Shown here in pieces: positions 36,124 through 45,159 of a stretch of DNA of 64,000 nt (positions are counted from its first letter, which is position 1; each line of letters begins with the position of its first letter). Source of the DNA: Rhodococcus qingshengii JCM 15477 (GTDB taxonomy: Bacteria; Actinomycetota; Actinomycetes; Mycobacteriales; Mycobacteriaceae). The stretch is taken from positions 1 through 64,000 of the forward strand of contig NZ_CP096566.1 in the NCBI RefSeq assembly GCF_023221595.1. Reading direction: 5' to 3'. The notes below the pieces were generated by a model, which was given only the letters and a program-made list of their open reading frames with translations, had not been told where the DNA came from and made no database searches. A program made the translations under genes and the position numbers.

Positions 36124-38211
36124 CTAGCCGCCAATCGCTTGTCGGTAGATGTCGACCATCGCGTCCAGAGCGGTTCGCTTTCCGTCGATCAACCACTGCC
36201 CGTAGGACTCGTGAACGCGGGAACCGAGGAAACTCGCGGCGGTGAATCCGGCGTCGACGACAGAGGTCAGTGCTTGCGCATCCTGGGAGGTCACCGTCGC
36301 CAGGACCGAGTTACCGAGACCGACGAAGTCGGAGTTCTGCGCCTGCGCACCCATCAACGTGGTCATCGAATCGGCCGGTTCGTGGAGCTGATCGGCGGTC
36401 ATCTTCTGCCCCGGTGTCAGGACGCCGAGCGCGACGTTCGCCAGGTCCACACCGATCGGGAGGAGCTGACCGAGGGCCAGGACGTTCCCGGTTTCGGCGA
36501 CTTGCCACGCGACTTCCTGGAGCTGCCCGACGTCGCGGGCGAGGCGGATGATGTCGACGTTGCCCAGCAGGTTCGCCACCAGCGCCGCCGAGGCGGCTGT
36601 GCCGGACGGATCGGGGATCAGTGCCAAGATCCGTGACACCGATTTCAGATCGACCCCGGCGGCCATCTTCACCAAAGGTGAGAGTTGGTTGTTCAGCTCC
36701 CCCGCGACCCGGTGCGCTTCTTTGACGTTGCCGGCCAACAGATGGCCGGGAAGTATTTGCAGGTTGGACGCGACGGCGTTGTAGTCCACCGAGGTCACAC
36801 CCGAGACGACGCCGAGGATCTGGTTGATGATCGTCACCGGTTGGATCGCGGAGAGGATCGAGGTGGCGGTGGTGAGTTGATCGGTCGGTGTATCCGCCAG
36901 CGGTGCCACACCGTTCGACAAGCTCTGTGCGGGACCGGTCAGGCCCGCGTAGGTGCCGCCGGTACCGGTGCCACCACCCGAGAGGATGCTGTTCGCCAAC
37001 GTCACCACCTGGTCAGCGGCACCCAGAACCTGCGGAACGTCGACCTTGTCGAGCGCGCCCAAGACCGAGTTCGTGGCGGCCTCAGGAGAATCAGCCGGAG
37101 CGTTGCGCAACCCGTCGCGAGCGGCCGGGTTCGCCGCCATCCACGCCTGTGTCTGTTGGACCGGCTTGAAGGTTCCGGCCAGCAGTTGCGCTTGCTGACG
37201 AACTGCGGCGACATCGACCGCCGCCGACGTCGAGGTGGGAGCGCCCGCGCTTTGCAGCTTGTCCACCGAGGTCGCCAACGCGGACGCAGCCCCCGGAGCA
37301 GCCGCGAGATCCGCGTAGCCGTAGTTCGAGGTCACCGCGCCCAAGAACTCCGACGCGTTCGCGGTTCCGGTGCCTGCCGAGGTATTCGCGGGTTCGGCGG
37401 CCGCCGGAGTCGATGCCGGCTTCGAGGCGGTGTCGGTCGGGGTGAGTGCGGTCTGACCAGTGACAGACGGAGTCGTTGTTGCCGAGACAGCAGTCGCGGT
37501 GGTCGGTGCGACTGTTCCGGGTGGGTTGGCAAGCACTCGTCCCAACGACGCCAGGAACGAATCCTTGCCGGTGTTGGTGTTGCAGTACTTGTCTTCCGGG
37601 TGGCAGATGTCGAAGACCCGACCCGACAAGGCGCCGTAGCCTTCCGCTGCCGGACCGGCGATGCCCTGCCCGTCGAGCTTGGGGCCGACGACCTGCGAAC
37701 CAGCGGTACCGAGCTTCGGATTGGCGAGCATGACCGCAGCGAGAACCGAAGCAGCGGGAACGGGGCCGCTGCCTGCCCCGATGTTGACGGCGACGTCGTT
37801 GGCGACCTGCGCGCCCTGTGAATAGCCGCCGATGACGAACTTCGAGTTCGGGCACTGCTCCATCGCGGTCGCCATCGCCTGATCACCGGCGGTCTTCGAT
37901 GCCGAGTAGGTCATGCCGGACTGCAAAAACGCTTCGGCCGGGTACGACGGATAGATGGCACGGAAGGTGTTAGGCCCGTACATCGTTTCGAGCTTCTCCC
38001 CCACCTGACCCAACATTCCGGCAGGCTTCGACGGATCGGCGTCGGCGCGGGTCTCGGTCGTTCCGGGAGCGAAGACACCGATATACCTGGTGCAGCCCGC
38101 CGCAGTGGACGGTGCGGCGTTGGCGAGGAGCGGTGCGGCCGCGAGGCCCGCGACCAGTGTCGAAATGATGGCGAACGCCGACGCGAAGCGGGCGGTGGAA
38201 GAGATGTTCAT
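36124..38211 (-). CDS. cutinase-family secreted protein with long C-terminal extension
   Basis: The 695-residue protein has a signal peptide (residues 1-33) and a cutinase-like alpha/beta hydrolase domain at about 38-220, with nucleophile motif GGYSQGAQV near 128-136 and the Asp-containing CHPEDKYCN near 200-208. I do not see the catalytic histidine that normally follows about 13 residues after that aspartate, so it may be inactive or use another residue. Residues 230-695 are a helical alanine-rich extension of unknown function. Cutinases cleave esters and could act on the mycolate envelope during mating. The gene overlaps its upstream neighbour (TGATG). Confidence 0.8.
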   Translation of the reverse strand: MNISSTARFASAFAIISTLVAGLAAAPLLANAAPSTAAGCTRYIGVFAPGTTETRADADPSKPAGMLGQVGEKLETMYGPNTFRAIYPSYPAEAFLQSGMTYSASKTAGDQAMATAMEQCPNSKFVIGGYSQGAQVANDVAVNIGAGSGPVPAASVLAAVMLANPKLGTAGSQVVGPKLDGQGIAGPAAEGYGALSGRVFDICHPEDKYCNTNTGKDSFLASLGRVLANPPGTVAPTTATAVSATTTPSVTGQTALTPTDTASKPASTPAAAEPANTSAGTGTANASEFLGAVTSNYGYADLAAAPGAASALATSVDKLQSAGAPTSTSAAVDVAAVRQQAQLLAGTFKPVQQTQAWMAANPAARDGLRNAPADSPEAATNSVLGALDKVDVPQVLGAADQVVTLANSILSGGGTGTGGTYAGLTGPAQSLSNGVAPLADTPTDQLTTATSILSAIQPVTIINQILGVVSGVTSVDYNAVASNLQILPGHLLAGNVKEAHRVAGELNNQLSPLVKMAAGVDLKSVSRILALIPDPSGTAASAALVANLLGNVDIIRLARDVGQLQEVAWQVAETGNVLALGQLLPIGVDLANVALGVLTPGQKMTADQLHEPADSMTTLMGAQAQNSDFVGLGNSVLATVTSQDAQALTSVVDAGFTAASFLGSRVHESYGQWLIDGKRTALDAMVDIYRQAIGG

Positions 38212-38843
38212 CAGTTTCCCTCTGCATCAGTGATGGACGTGATGAAATGCCGACCGTCGATCTCGGCGGTGGTGATGCGCTGAAAGAGCGAAGCGCCTTT
38301 ACCTGAGGGGCGGGACTCGGTCAGCTCCATCGCGTACGTCCCGGCCGAAACGCCGGTCACCGTCATGCAATAGGTCGTTCCTTCCGGCGTCGCATTGATC
38401 GCCGATTGCATATCTGCTGCGAAGGGAGCTGCGCCGGGGGTGAGTAGCGCGATCGCTGCATCGGCAGAGCGCAGCGTGTAATACGCGTGCTCGAACGCTG
38501 CGATCACACCCTCGCCGCTGTTCTGATCACCGGCAGATACGGGACATCCGGCAGGTTCTGGAGACGGTGTAGTCGACGGTGTTGCAGCAGAATTGACGAT
38601 CTCGCTGATGTTCGACGGCTCGTCGTCGGTGACCCGGCCGATGACCGACGCAGCGCCAACGACGACACCGACCAACAGCACCAGCACCGCGATCGCCAGT
38701 GCCGTCACGGCCGCGACCTGACGGCGAGGTGTCCGAGCATGCGGCATACGAGGGCGACTTGGGAGGCGGGCTGGGCGGGTACCAGTTCCGCCAGTCGCGC
38801 TACGTACCGCCGGTTTGGTGGCAGATCCCTTCGAACCAAACAT
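38211..38843 (-). CDS. membrane-anchored protein of the transfer operon
   Basis: The 210-residue protein has a basic N-terminus, one membrane segment at about 40-65 (VAAVTALAIAVLVLLVGVVVGAASVIG) and an external domain that resembles the small mycobacterial/rhodococcal NTF2-like accessory domains (FEHAYYTLRSADAAIALLTPGAAPFAADMQSAIN). The ATG at 38843 has AAGGAG upstream and is preferred. Its stop overlaps the cutinase start. It may present or regulate the cutinase. Confidence 0.65.
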   Translation of the reverse strand: MFGSKGSATKPAVRSATGGTGTRPARLPSRPRMPHARTPRRQVAAVTALAIAVLVLLVGVVVGAASVIGRVTDDEPSNISEIVNSAATPSTTPSPEPAGCPVSAGDQNSGEGVIAAFEHAYYTLRSADAAIALLTPGAAPFAADMQSAINATPEGTTYCMTVTGVSAGTYAMELTESRPSGKGASLFQRITTAEIDGRHFITSITDAEGN

Positions 38844-38919
38844 CGTTACAAACTCCTTCTTCGACCAGGCAATCCATGTCAGATGGCCGGGACGGGCGTG
38901 CCCGTCCCGGCCAATCCGG

Positions 38920-40107
38920 CTATGCCTGTGTGCCTGCTCCGATTGCATCGCTGATCAGCTGCGATGCCAGGCCAGGGCTGGCGTTGGTGAAGAAGTCCGT
39001 GAGGGCGGTGTCGACCTGTTCGATGATCTGCTCGCCTCCGGGCTGGGCCGCGACGAAGTCTCGGGCCTGCTGGTCGATCGCCGGTGCGGCGACGACGGTG
39101 TCGCGGACGGTGGTGGCCACTGCCTGTCCGACGGGGCCGGAGTTCTCCCAGTCGGTAAGGGTGTTCTGCGTCTGGGTGGTCACGGCGGGCTGATCGATGT
39201 CGGGGATCTGGTCGCTGACGTCGACGGGTTCTCCCAATTCGCCTGCGCCGTAAGCGGTTGCGGCTGCAACGCCCGCGATTCCGCCACCCAAACCGCCGAG
39301 GGCTCCCAGAGGAGCGCCGAGCGCGAGAGCCCCGACTCCACATCCGGTCACCGTTCCCACGACCCCCGCGGGCACGGCTCCGATGGGGGTCACGATCGGG
39401 CTGAAAAGTCCGAGAGCGCTTGTACCGCCGACAGTTCCGCCGATTCCACACCCCACAAGACTGGCGGGACTGCCCACGGCGACGATTCCGGCAAGGGTTC
39501 CTGCTGCGCCGCCGCCGAGCTGGGCTGCGGCGATGCGACTTGCGCGATCGACCGGGATGCCGATCGACTTGTAGAACGTCGCCACCTGACTTTCGATGAC
39601 GCCGGAGGTGTTGTTGGTGCGGGCGAGATCCTGATCGCTCATCCAGGTCTTCTGCTCGAAGACGAAGTCCCCGATGCGGCCCTTGGCTTTCGGTGCGATG
39701 ATCGGTGCGACGATCTCGACGGGTCCGGGCAAGTGAATGTTGCTGTAGTCCACTGGGGCGACGCTGTAGTCGGCCGGTGCGTCGTAGGTGCCGGCATCGT
39801 AGTCCCAGTTCGGCAAAGGCTGCTGCGGAATGTTCTGGTATTCGGCGGGCGGCGGCACCCAGTAGACAGGCTCGGGTACAGGCTCGGTCGAGGGTGCAGG
39901 TGCAGGTGCAGGTGCAGGTGACGGTGACGGGGCAGTCACTCCGGGCTGCCCCGGTGCAGGCCCTGTCACCCCGGGCTGCGGAGCTGCCACCGCTATGCCC
40001 GCCGTCGCGAAAGTGGCCACCACCAGAGCTGTGAGGGTGCCGGCGGCGATGACAGGCGCGGACGGTGCGCGGTGGCGGCCGGTTGGCCGAGACTTGTGGT
40101 GCTTCAT
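38920..40107 (-). CDS. secreted proline-rich, glycine-zipper protein
   Basis: The 395-residue protein begins with a signal peptide (residues 1-42, ending AVAA). A proline/alanine repeat tract follows at about 43-75, encoded by GGTGCA-type repeats on the plus strand. A hydrophobic glycine-rich stretch at about 195-290 has many small residues (GGGAAGTLAGIVAVG... LGGLGGGIAGVAAATAYGAG), which could insert in a membrane or form a channel lining. It is the first gene of the leftward operon and diverges from an XRE regulator. No family is recognised. Confidence 0.65.
   Translation of the reverse strand: MKHHKSRPTGRHRAPSAPVIAAGTLTALVVATFATAGIAVAAPQPGVTGPAPGQPGVTAPSPSPAPAPAPAPSTEPVPEPVYWVPPPAEYQNIPQQPLPNWDYDAGTYDAPADYSVAPVDYSNIHLPGPVEIVAPIIAPKAKGRIGDFVFEQKTWMSDQDLARTNNTSGVIESQVATFYKSIGIPVDRASRIAAAQLGGGAAGTLAGIVAVGSPASLVGCGIGGTVGGTSALGLFSPIVTPIGAVPAGVVGTVTGCGVGALALGAPLGALGGLGGGIAGVAAATAYGAGELGEPVDVSDQIPDIDQPAVTTQTQNTLTDWENSGPVGQAVATTVRDTVVAAPAIDQQARDFVAAQPGGEQIIEQVDTALTDFFTNASPGLASQLISDAIGAGTQA
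39893..39920 (+). repeat. short tandem repeat inside the secreted protein gene
   Basis: Four GGTGCA hexamers plus a partial copy lie in tandem. On the coding strand they specify the Pro-Ala repeat of the secreted protein, so copy number could vary by slippage without breaking the frame. Confidence 0.8.
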
Positions 40108-40570
40108 TGTGTGGAACCTTCCAATTGGGTTGTAAATACGGGGAATTGATGCGGACTGAGGTGGCGCTTAAGCGGCCACTGTTTCCGATGCGTTGGCATC
40201 AGAAAGCGGGGAGGGGTCCTGCGCCGAGGGCAGCGAGGACCGATGGTGAGGAACAAGTGAATGGCCAACGGGGCAGACTCGGGCGCCGGGAATACGCACC
40301 GAAATGCATGTGTGGCCCAGGCTCCTGCCGGCACACAGCGAACCCGCTCGGCCTCGAACTTGGAGTTCACCCCACTCTTTCGTTCTCACAGCTCCCCCGA
40401 TTCGTTGGATGTGTCCGGCCCAGGTGACGGCCCGAGCCGGACACAAGATCAACCTATGAGGGTCAGTCTATAACAGTCAGTTTAAAACGGCTAGACAGTA
40501 GGGGTAATCCCACGATGGCTAATCTTCACGCCTAGGTGAATCGCACCGAACACGAGTGGACGGGGGATGA
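40108..40570. promoter_or_regulatory. divergent promoter region between the transfer operon and the XRE gene
   Basis: No gene is seen in 463 bp. The 9-bp arms GTGTCCGGC (40411-40419) and GCCGGACAC (40436-40444) form an inverted repeat. The palindrome TTCACGCCTAGGTGAA (40525-40540) lies about 30 bp upstream of the XRE start. Between them GTCAGT occurs twice around TATAAC (about 40463-40482), a plausible promoter. The transfer operon and the XRE gene probably start from here and could share an operator. Confidence 0.5.
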
Positions 40571-41023
40571 GTGGGCAGGAGATCCGTTCGCGGCTTTCAA
40601 CCCAACGTGCTCCGTGATCGACGGTTGGAGCGAGGATTCACTCAAGCCGAACTTGCGCGCATTCTTGGTTTGACGCCCGGCGCAGTCAAAGCATGGGAAG
40701 CGGGAAGAGGCACGCCCAAAATCGAGACGCTCGTTAAATTGGTCGACCCTAGCGTGCTCGATATCGATATTTCCGCTTTGGTTTCCGTACCAAAAGGAGA
40801 GACCTTCCTTGGCGACCTTCGCACCCTGCGGCTGATCACACAGTCTCAACTTGCCGAGCGGATCGGTCTTTCCCAAACCATGATGGGTGCCCTCGAGCGC
40901 GGTGAGATCAACCTCAGCGAGGATGTCGCGGAGATGCTCGCCGCTGAACTCGACTACTCCCTGAGCGATATTCGTTCCGCATTCAACCGCGCGAGAAGCA
41001 GACCTCCGCACACCCCTGTGTGA
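40571..41023 (+). CDS. XRE-family regulator with two HTH domains
   Basis: The 150-residue protein has two successive HTH_3-type domains. The first, about residues 12-60, reads LRDRRLERGFTQAELARILGLTPGAVKAWEAGRGTPKIETLVKL; the second, about 80-130, reads LRTLRLITQSQLAERIGLSQTMMGALERGEINLSEDVAEML. The GTG start has CGGGGGA upstream. It precedes the nSTAND gene by 230 bp and diverges from the transfer operon, so it could control either. Two HTH domains in tandem in one short chain may allow binding to repeated half-sites. Confidence 0.85.
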   Translation: MGRRSVRGFQPNVLRDRRLERGFTQAELARILGLTPGAVKAWEAGRGTPKIETLVKLVDPSVLDIDISALVSVPKGETFLGDLRTLRLITQSQLAERIGLSQTMMGALERGEINLSEDVAEMLAAELDYSLSDIRSAFNRARSRPPHTPV

Positions 41024-41132
41024 AGAGTGCGCGGATCGCCTTCTCAATGCACCGCACGAATCGCACGCCGCGATAGGCGCGTCTTCTACCGTCATGCGGC
41101 GAACTTTTCCCGATTTTCCACACCACGGTTCG

Positions 41133-41218
41133 ATTCCGCACCAAGCAACACGCTAAGTTTGCAGGTCCGGGCACTTCGGACAAATATTCCGCACGCGGAA
41201 CTTTGCTGGGTGCGGAAT
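41133..41218 (+). promoter_or_regulatory. repeated TTCCGCA operator-like sites upstream of the nSTAND gene
   Basis: ATTCCGCA occurs at 41133-41140. TTCCGCACGCGGAA at 41187-41200 is a perfect palindrome with a two-base centre, and the inverse TGCGGAAT lies at 41211-41218. All fall just before the nSTAND start at 41257. The arrangement looks like an operator cluster, possibly for the two-HTH XRE protein. Confidence 0.5.
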
Positions 41219-41256
41219 TGGGGAAACGGCAGGAAAACAGTGGCGCGAGGATTCAA

Positions 41257-44200
41257 GTGACGGACCGGAACCAGTTCGCAGGAAGACTGAGTGCACTCTG
41301 GGCGGCCGCGAATAATCCGACGCTCAAGGCAGTAGCAGCGAGGGCGAAAGAACGTAGCTCCGAGGGGCCGAGCTATCAGCGCATCAGCGATTGGAAGCGC
41401 GGAGCGCGCGTTCCTGAAAAGTTTGAATCGCTGGAGCCTGTCCTCTGGGTACTTATATCGGCAGCAAGAGCGAAAGCGATACAGCCTTCCGAACATGGTT
41501 TGTATGACATGGCGGTGTGGCGGGAATGGTGGGCGGAAGCGCAGACGGGTAGCCGGCAGGCGGCCGACCCGTCGTCCGCGGCGCCAACTGCTTGCCCATA
41601 TCTCGGTCTCGCCTCGTACACAGTCACAGATCGTGACCGATTCTTCGGCCGCGAGCGCAGCATCGAAGAAGCGGTTTCCGCCCTACAAGGCGCCACTACC
41701 TCCGGGATGTTCGTTCTCTATGCCGCCTCCGGAACGGGTAAATCTTCGCTCCTTCACGCCGGCATCGCCGGACGAGCCGCCACCCACGGATTGACATGGG
41801 GATCCACAAAACCGTGGAGCATCGAGACCGTAGACCCCGGCCCGGACCCCTTCGGTGCGCTTACCCGCATTTTCCCGGGCATACGAGAAGCCGAGTCGAG
41901 CGACGACTACCGGACGGTGCTCGATGACTACCTCGCGGATACCGAGAACGATGCACTGCTACTCATCGTCGACCAGTTCGAACAGGTACTCACCGCCGGT
42001 GCTCACGACGCGACCCGGGACGAGTTCATAGATCGACTCGACCGTCTCTCTCGCGTGGTCAGCTCAACGAGCACCATACGAGTGGTGATCGGCGTACGTG
42101 CGGACTTCGTACCCGAATGCTTGCAACACGCTCCCCTGGCCGACGCCCTACAGCACAGGCAGATCGTGCTTGCGCCTATGAGCTCCGAGGAACTGGCAGA
42201 AGCGATCAAACTGCCGGCAGCCGCCGTGAACGCTGAGCTCGAACCAGGGCTATCCGAACGAATCATCAGCGACCTCGATGCCACACGAGTAGGGCACAAC
42301 CAGAGCGTTCTCCCCCTGATGTCGCACGTGCTCGAAAGCATGTGGATGCATCGGGACCAAGCCGGAAATCTCACCCTTCGAGCGTATGAGGCAGCCGGAG
42401 GAATCGAAGGTTCCGTCAACCGCGCCGCCGAAAACGCCTGGAAAGTTCTCGACGACGACGATCGCGCAGTGGCACCAGCCTTACTGTTGAGGTTGGTCCA
42501 GATCGGCGATGGCGCGCGCGATACCAGAAGGGCTGTCCCCCGGGCAGAACTGCTACGCGTGGGCGGCGCGGATGCCCGCAATGGCCGGGTCATCGAAGCG
42601 CTCACCACAGCTCGACTACTCACAGTCGACGACGCAGGCCTCGTGACTTTCGCTCATGAGGTGGTCATCGACTCCTGGATCCGGCTGCACAACATGATCA
42701 GCGCCAACCGGGCGAGCAACATGCTTCGGCAGACATTCGAACGCGACGCGGCCGAATGGGACCGCCGAGGTAGACAGTCCGCCGACCTGTGGGCCGGTGA
42801 CAGGTTGCACGATGTCATCGCACAACTCGACGACCACCCGCTGACACCGATGGCATACAGCTTTCGGCGCGATGCAATAAAGAAGCAAGAACGGCGGAAG
42901 CTGCAAAAACGGGGAGCCGTGTCCGCGATCGCTGCCTTTGTCGCGGTCTTGATGGTCGTGTCCGTCTTTGCGTTCCGAGCGAGTGCGCGGTCCGATGTCC
43001 TCGCCTCGAGTGCCCAATTCCGAGAAGTGTTATCGACAGCGGACCGACTACAACAGTCCAACCCTTCGCTGTCGGCGCAGCTAGTTCTCGCAGCCCGCAA
43101 CATGCAACCTGCCGAGACGTCCCGAGTCCTGGCCACACAAGATGCACCAATGGCAACACCGGCGGTGGGGCATGAAAATGCGATCTACACCGCCGCATAC
43201 AGGCCTGACGGCAAAGTTCTCGCGACGGCGAGTGGCGACCACACAACGCGACTATGGGATGTCAGCAATCCGCAAGCCCCGACACCGATCGGATCGCCGC
43301 TGGAAGGGCACACGAGTTTCGTCACTGCGGCCGCCTGGTCCCCTGACGGCGCGATGCTAGCCACCGCGAGCGGCGACGGCACAGTGCGACTATGGGACGT
43401 ACGCAATCCGCTCTCGCCCGAGGCGATCGGAAGCCCTCTGCAATCCGCCGGCGGCACCGTGTACGTGGTGTCGTTCAGCCCAGACGGACGCACCCTCGCC
43501 GCACCGAACGACGACGGAACCACAGGGCTGTGGGACGTAAGCAACCCAGAAGCAGCGTCTCTCCTCACTCCCCCACTTGCCGGGCCAGCAGGCCCGGTTA
43601 GAACAAGCGCGTTCAGTCCGGACGGGAAACTGCTCGCGGTCGGCAGCGACGACAAAACAGTGTGGCTGTGGAACGTCAGCGACCCGTCCAACCCCGTAAT
43701 CGCAACAGCCCCGCTCACAGGATTTGCCCGAGCGGCGCACTCGGTGGCATTCAGTCCAAACGGCCAACTTCTCGCCGCCGGCAGCGACGATCGCACTGCC
43801 CGAGTCTGGAACATCGGAAACCCCGCGCAGCCGACCTTGGAAGGGCCGCCTCTCACTGGTCACACCGGTGCGCTGTGGTCCATTGCGTTCGGGCCGGACA
43901 GTCAAACGCTCGCAACCGCAAGCTGGGACGGCACCGCCCGACTGTGGAACCTCCGAGACCCTTCCCGCCCGCGCTCCCTAGGACAGCCCCTTGCCGGCAG
44001 TAACGGGGGCATGATCACAGTCGCCTTCGCTCCCGACGGCGCAACTATGGCAACAGGAAGTCAGGACGGCGTCCTCAGGATGTGGAACCGCCCTACATCC
44101 GTCATCGACGCCCACACCGACCGTGTCATGACCCCCAGATTCAGCTCGGACGGATCGCACATGGCCACGGGCTCTGTCGACGGCACCCTTCAAGTGTGGG

Positions 44201-45138
44201 ACACCTCTGATCCCGATCACCCGATCGCACGGGGACGAGTCGTAGTGCCCAACGGCCAAATCGACAACCTGCAAATTTCACCGGATGGCCGAACCGTGCT
44301 GACAACGGGCGGAAACGATCGTGCAGTACTGCTCTGGGATGCCTCAGACCCCGACACAATCCGCCCTCTCGGCCGCCTCGAACTCGAGACCAGATACGCG
44401 TATCTGATGGCGATCACCCCGGACGGCCGGACCCTGGTCACCGGTAGCAGCGACAACTCGCTCCAGTTCTGGGACATCACCGACATCTCTGCGCCCGCCC
44501 CACTGGGGCAGCCGCTGCCGGTCCCCGGCGACCTGCTCACCAACGCGGCCTTCTCACCGGACGGCCGAACGCTCGCGATCGCGGCGTCGGGTACCAACGA
44601 CATCACGCTCCTCGACAGCTCAGATCCGAGCCGTCCCAAGATGCTTCAACCACTGACCGGGCACACGAAGCAGGCCGAATCCGTTGTCTTCTCGCCGGAC
44701 GGGAAAACCCTGGCCAGCGCTGGTGACGATCAGACGATTCGGTTCTGGGACGTAGCGAAACCAAGCGAGGCGCAAGGGATCGGCGACCCCCTGATCGGCC
44801 AATCAAGCACGATCCGGTCCGTCGCTTTCGCAACCGATGGGCGGACTCTGGCTTCGGGCAGTGACGAGGGAACCGTCCAGCTCTGGGACACCACAAACAT
44901 CGCAGCTCCCATCAAACTCGGCGGTTCCATCGCATCCATCGGAGCCACCCGCTGGTACATCGCATTCAGCCCCACTTCCAATCACCTCGCGGCAGGTGGA
45001 GAGGGCGGAGCTGTCCGGCTATGGAATCTCACCCAGCGTGCGGCAGAAACCCGAGTGTGCAAGAACACGAACAATGTTCTTACCGACGCGACGTGGGACC
45101 AACTATTCCCTGAACTCCCCTACCGAACCACCTGCTAA
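41257..45138 (+). CDS. nSTAND1-type NTPase with membrane segment and 14 WD40 repeats
   Basis: The protein has about 1293 residues from the GTG at 41257, chosen for the GAGGA upstream and the typical TDRNQFAGRLSALWAAANNPTLKAVA opening. Residues 1-90 form a helical module common to actinobacterial STAND proteins. Next is an nSTAND1 NTPase with PYLGLASYTVTDRDRFFGRE near 110-129, Walker A ASGTGKSS near 157-164 and Walker B LLLIVDQFEQ near 231-240. A membrane segment lies at about 555-577. From about 635 to the end I count 14 WD40 units (RLWDV-type ends), enough for two seven-bladed propellers. STAND proteins sense a ligand through the repeats and oligomerise; many act in phage defence or signalling. 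No obvious effector domain is seen at the N-terminus. Confidence 0.9.
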   Translation: MTDRNQFAGRLSALWAAANNPTLKAVAARAKERSSEGPSYQRISDWKRGARVPEKFESLEPVLWVLISAARAKAIQPSEHGLYDMAVWREWWAEAQTGSRQAADPSSAAPTACPYLGLASYTVTDRDRFFGRERSIEEAVSALQGATTSGMFVLYAASGTGKSSLLHAGIAGRAATHGLTWGSTKPWSIETVDPGPDPFGALTRIFPGIREAESSDDYRTVLDDYLADTENDALLLIVDQFEQVLTAGAHDATRDEFIDRLDRLSRVVSSTSTIRVVIGVRADFVPECLQHAPLADALQHRQIVLAPMSSEELAEAIKLPAAAVNAELEPGLSERIISDLDATRVGHNQSVLPLMSHVLESMWMHRDQAGNLTLRAYEAAGGIEGSVNRAAENAWKVLDDDDRAVAPALLLRLVQIGDGARDTRRAVPRAELLRVGGADARNGRVIEALTTARLLTVDDAGLVTFAHEVVIDSWIRLHNMISANRASNMLRQTFERDAAEWDRRGRQSADLWAGDRLHDVIAQLDDHPLTPMAYSFRRDAIKKQERRKLQKRGAVSAIAAFVAVLMVVSVFAFRASARSDVLASSAQFREVLSTADRLQQSNPSLSAQLVLAARNMQPAETSRVLATQDAPMATPAVGHENAIYTAAYRPDGKVLATASGDHTTRLWDVSNPQAPTPIGSPLEGHTSFVTAAAWSPDGAMLATASGDGTVRLWDVRNPLSPEAIGSPLQSAGGTVYVVSFSPDGRTLAAPNDDGTTGLWDVSNPEAASLLTPPLAGPAGPVRTSAFSPDGKLLAVGSDDKTVWLWNVSDPSNPVIATAPLTGFARAAHSVAFSPNGQLLAAGSDDRTARVWNIGNPAQPTLEGPPLTGHTGALWSIAFGPDSQTLATASWDGTARLWNLRDPSRPRSLGQPLAGSNGGMITVAFAPDGATMATGSQDGVLRMWNRPTSVIDAHTDRVMTPRFSSDGSHMATGSVDGTLQVWDTSDPDHPIARGRVVVPNGQIDNLQISPDGRTVLTTGGNDRAVLLWDASDPDTIRPLGRLELETRYAYLMAITPDGRTLVTGSSDNSLQFWDITDISAPAPLGQPLPVPGDLLTNAAFSPDGRTLAIAASGTNDITLLDSSDPSRPKMLQPLTGHTKQAESVVFSPDGKTLASAGDDQTIRFWDVAKPSEAQGIGDPLIGQSSTIRSVAFATDGRTLASGSDEGTVQLWDTTNIAAPIKLGGSIASIGATRWYIAFSPTSNHLAAGGEGGAVRLWNLTQRAAETRVCKNTNNVLTDATWDQLFPELPYRTTC

Positions 45139-45159
45139 CTCATCCTTGGAAAGGGCACT

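Noticed and set aside
39893..39920. GGTGCA tandem repeat as a regulatory iteron or CRISPR-like array
   Set aside because: It is explained by the Pro-Ala repeat in the secreted protein. There are no spacers.
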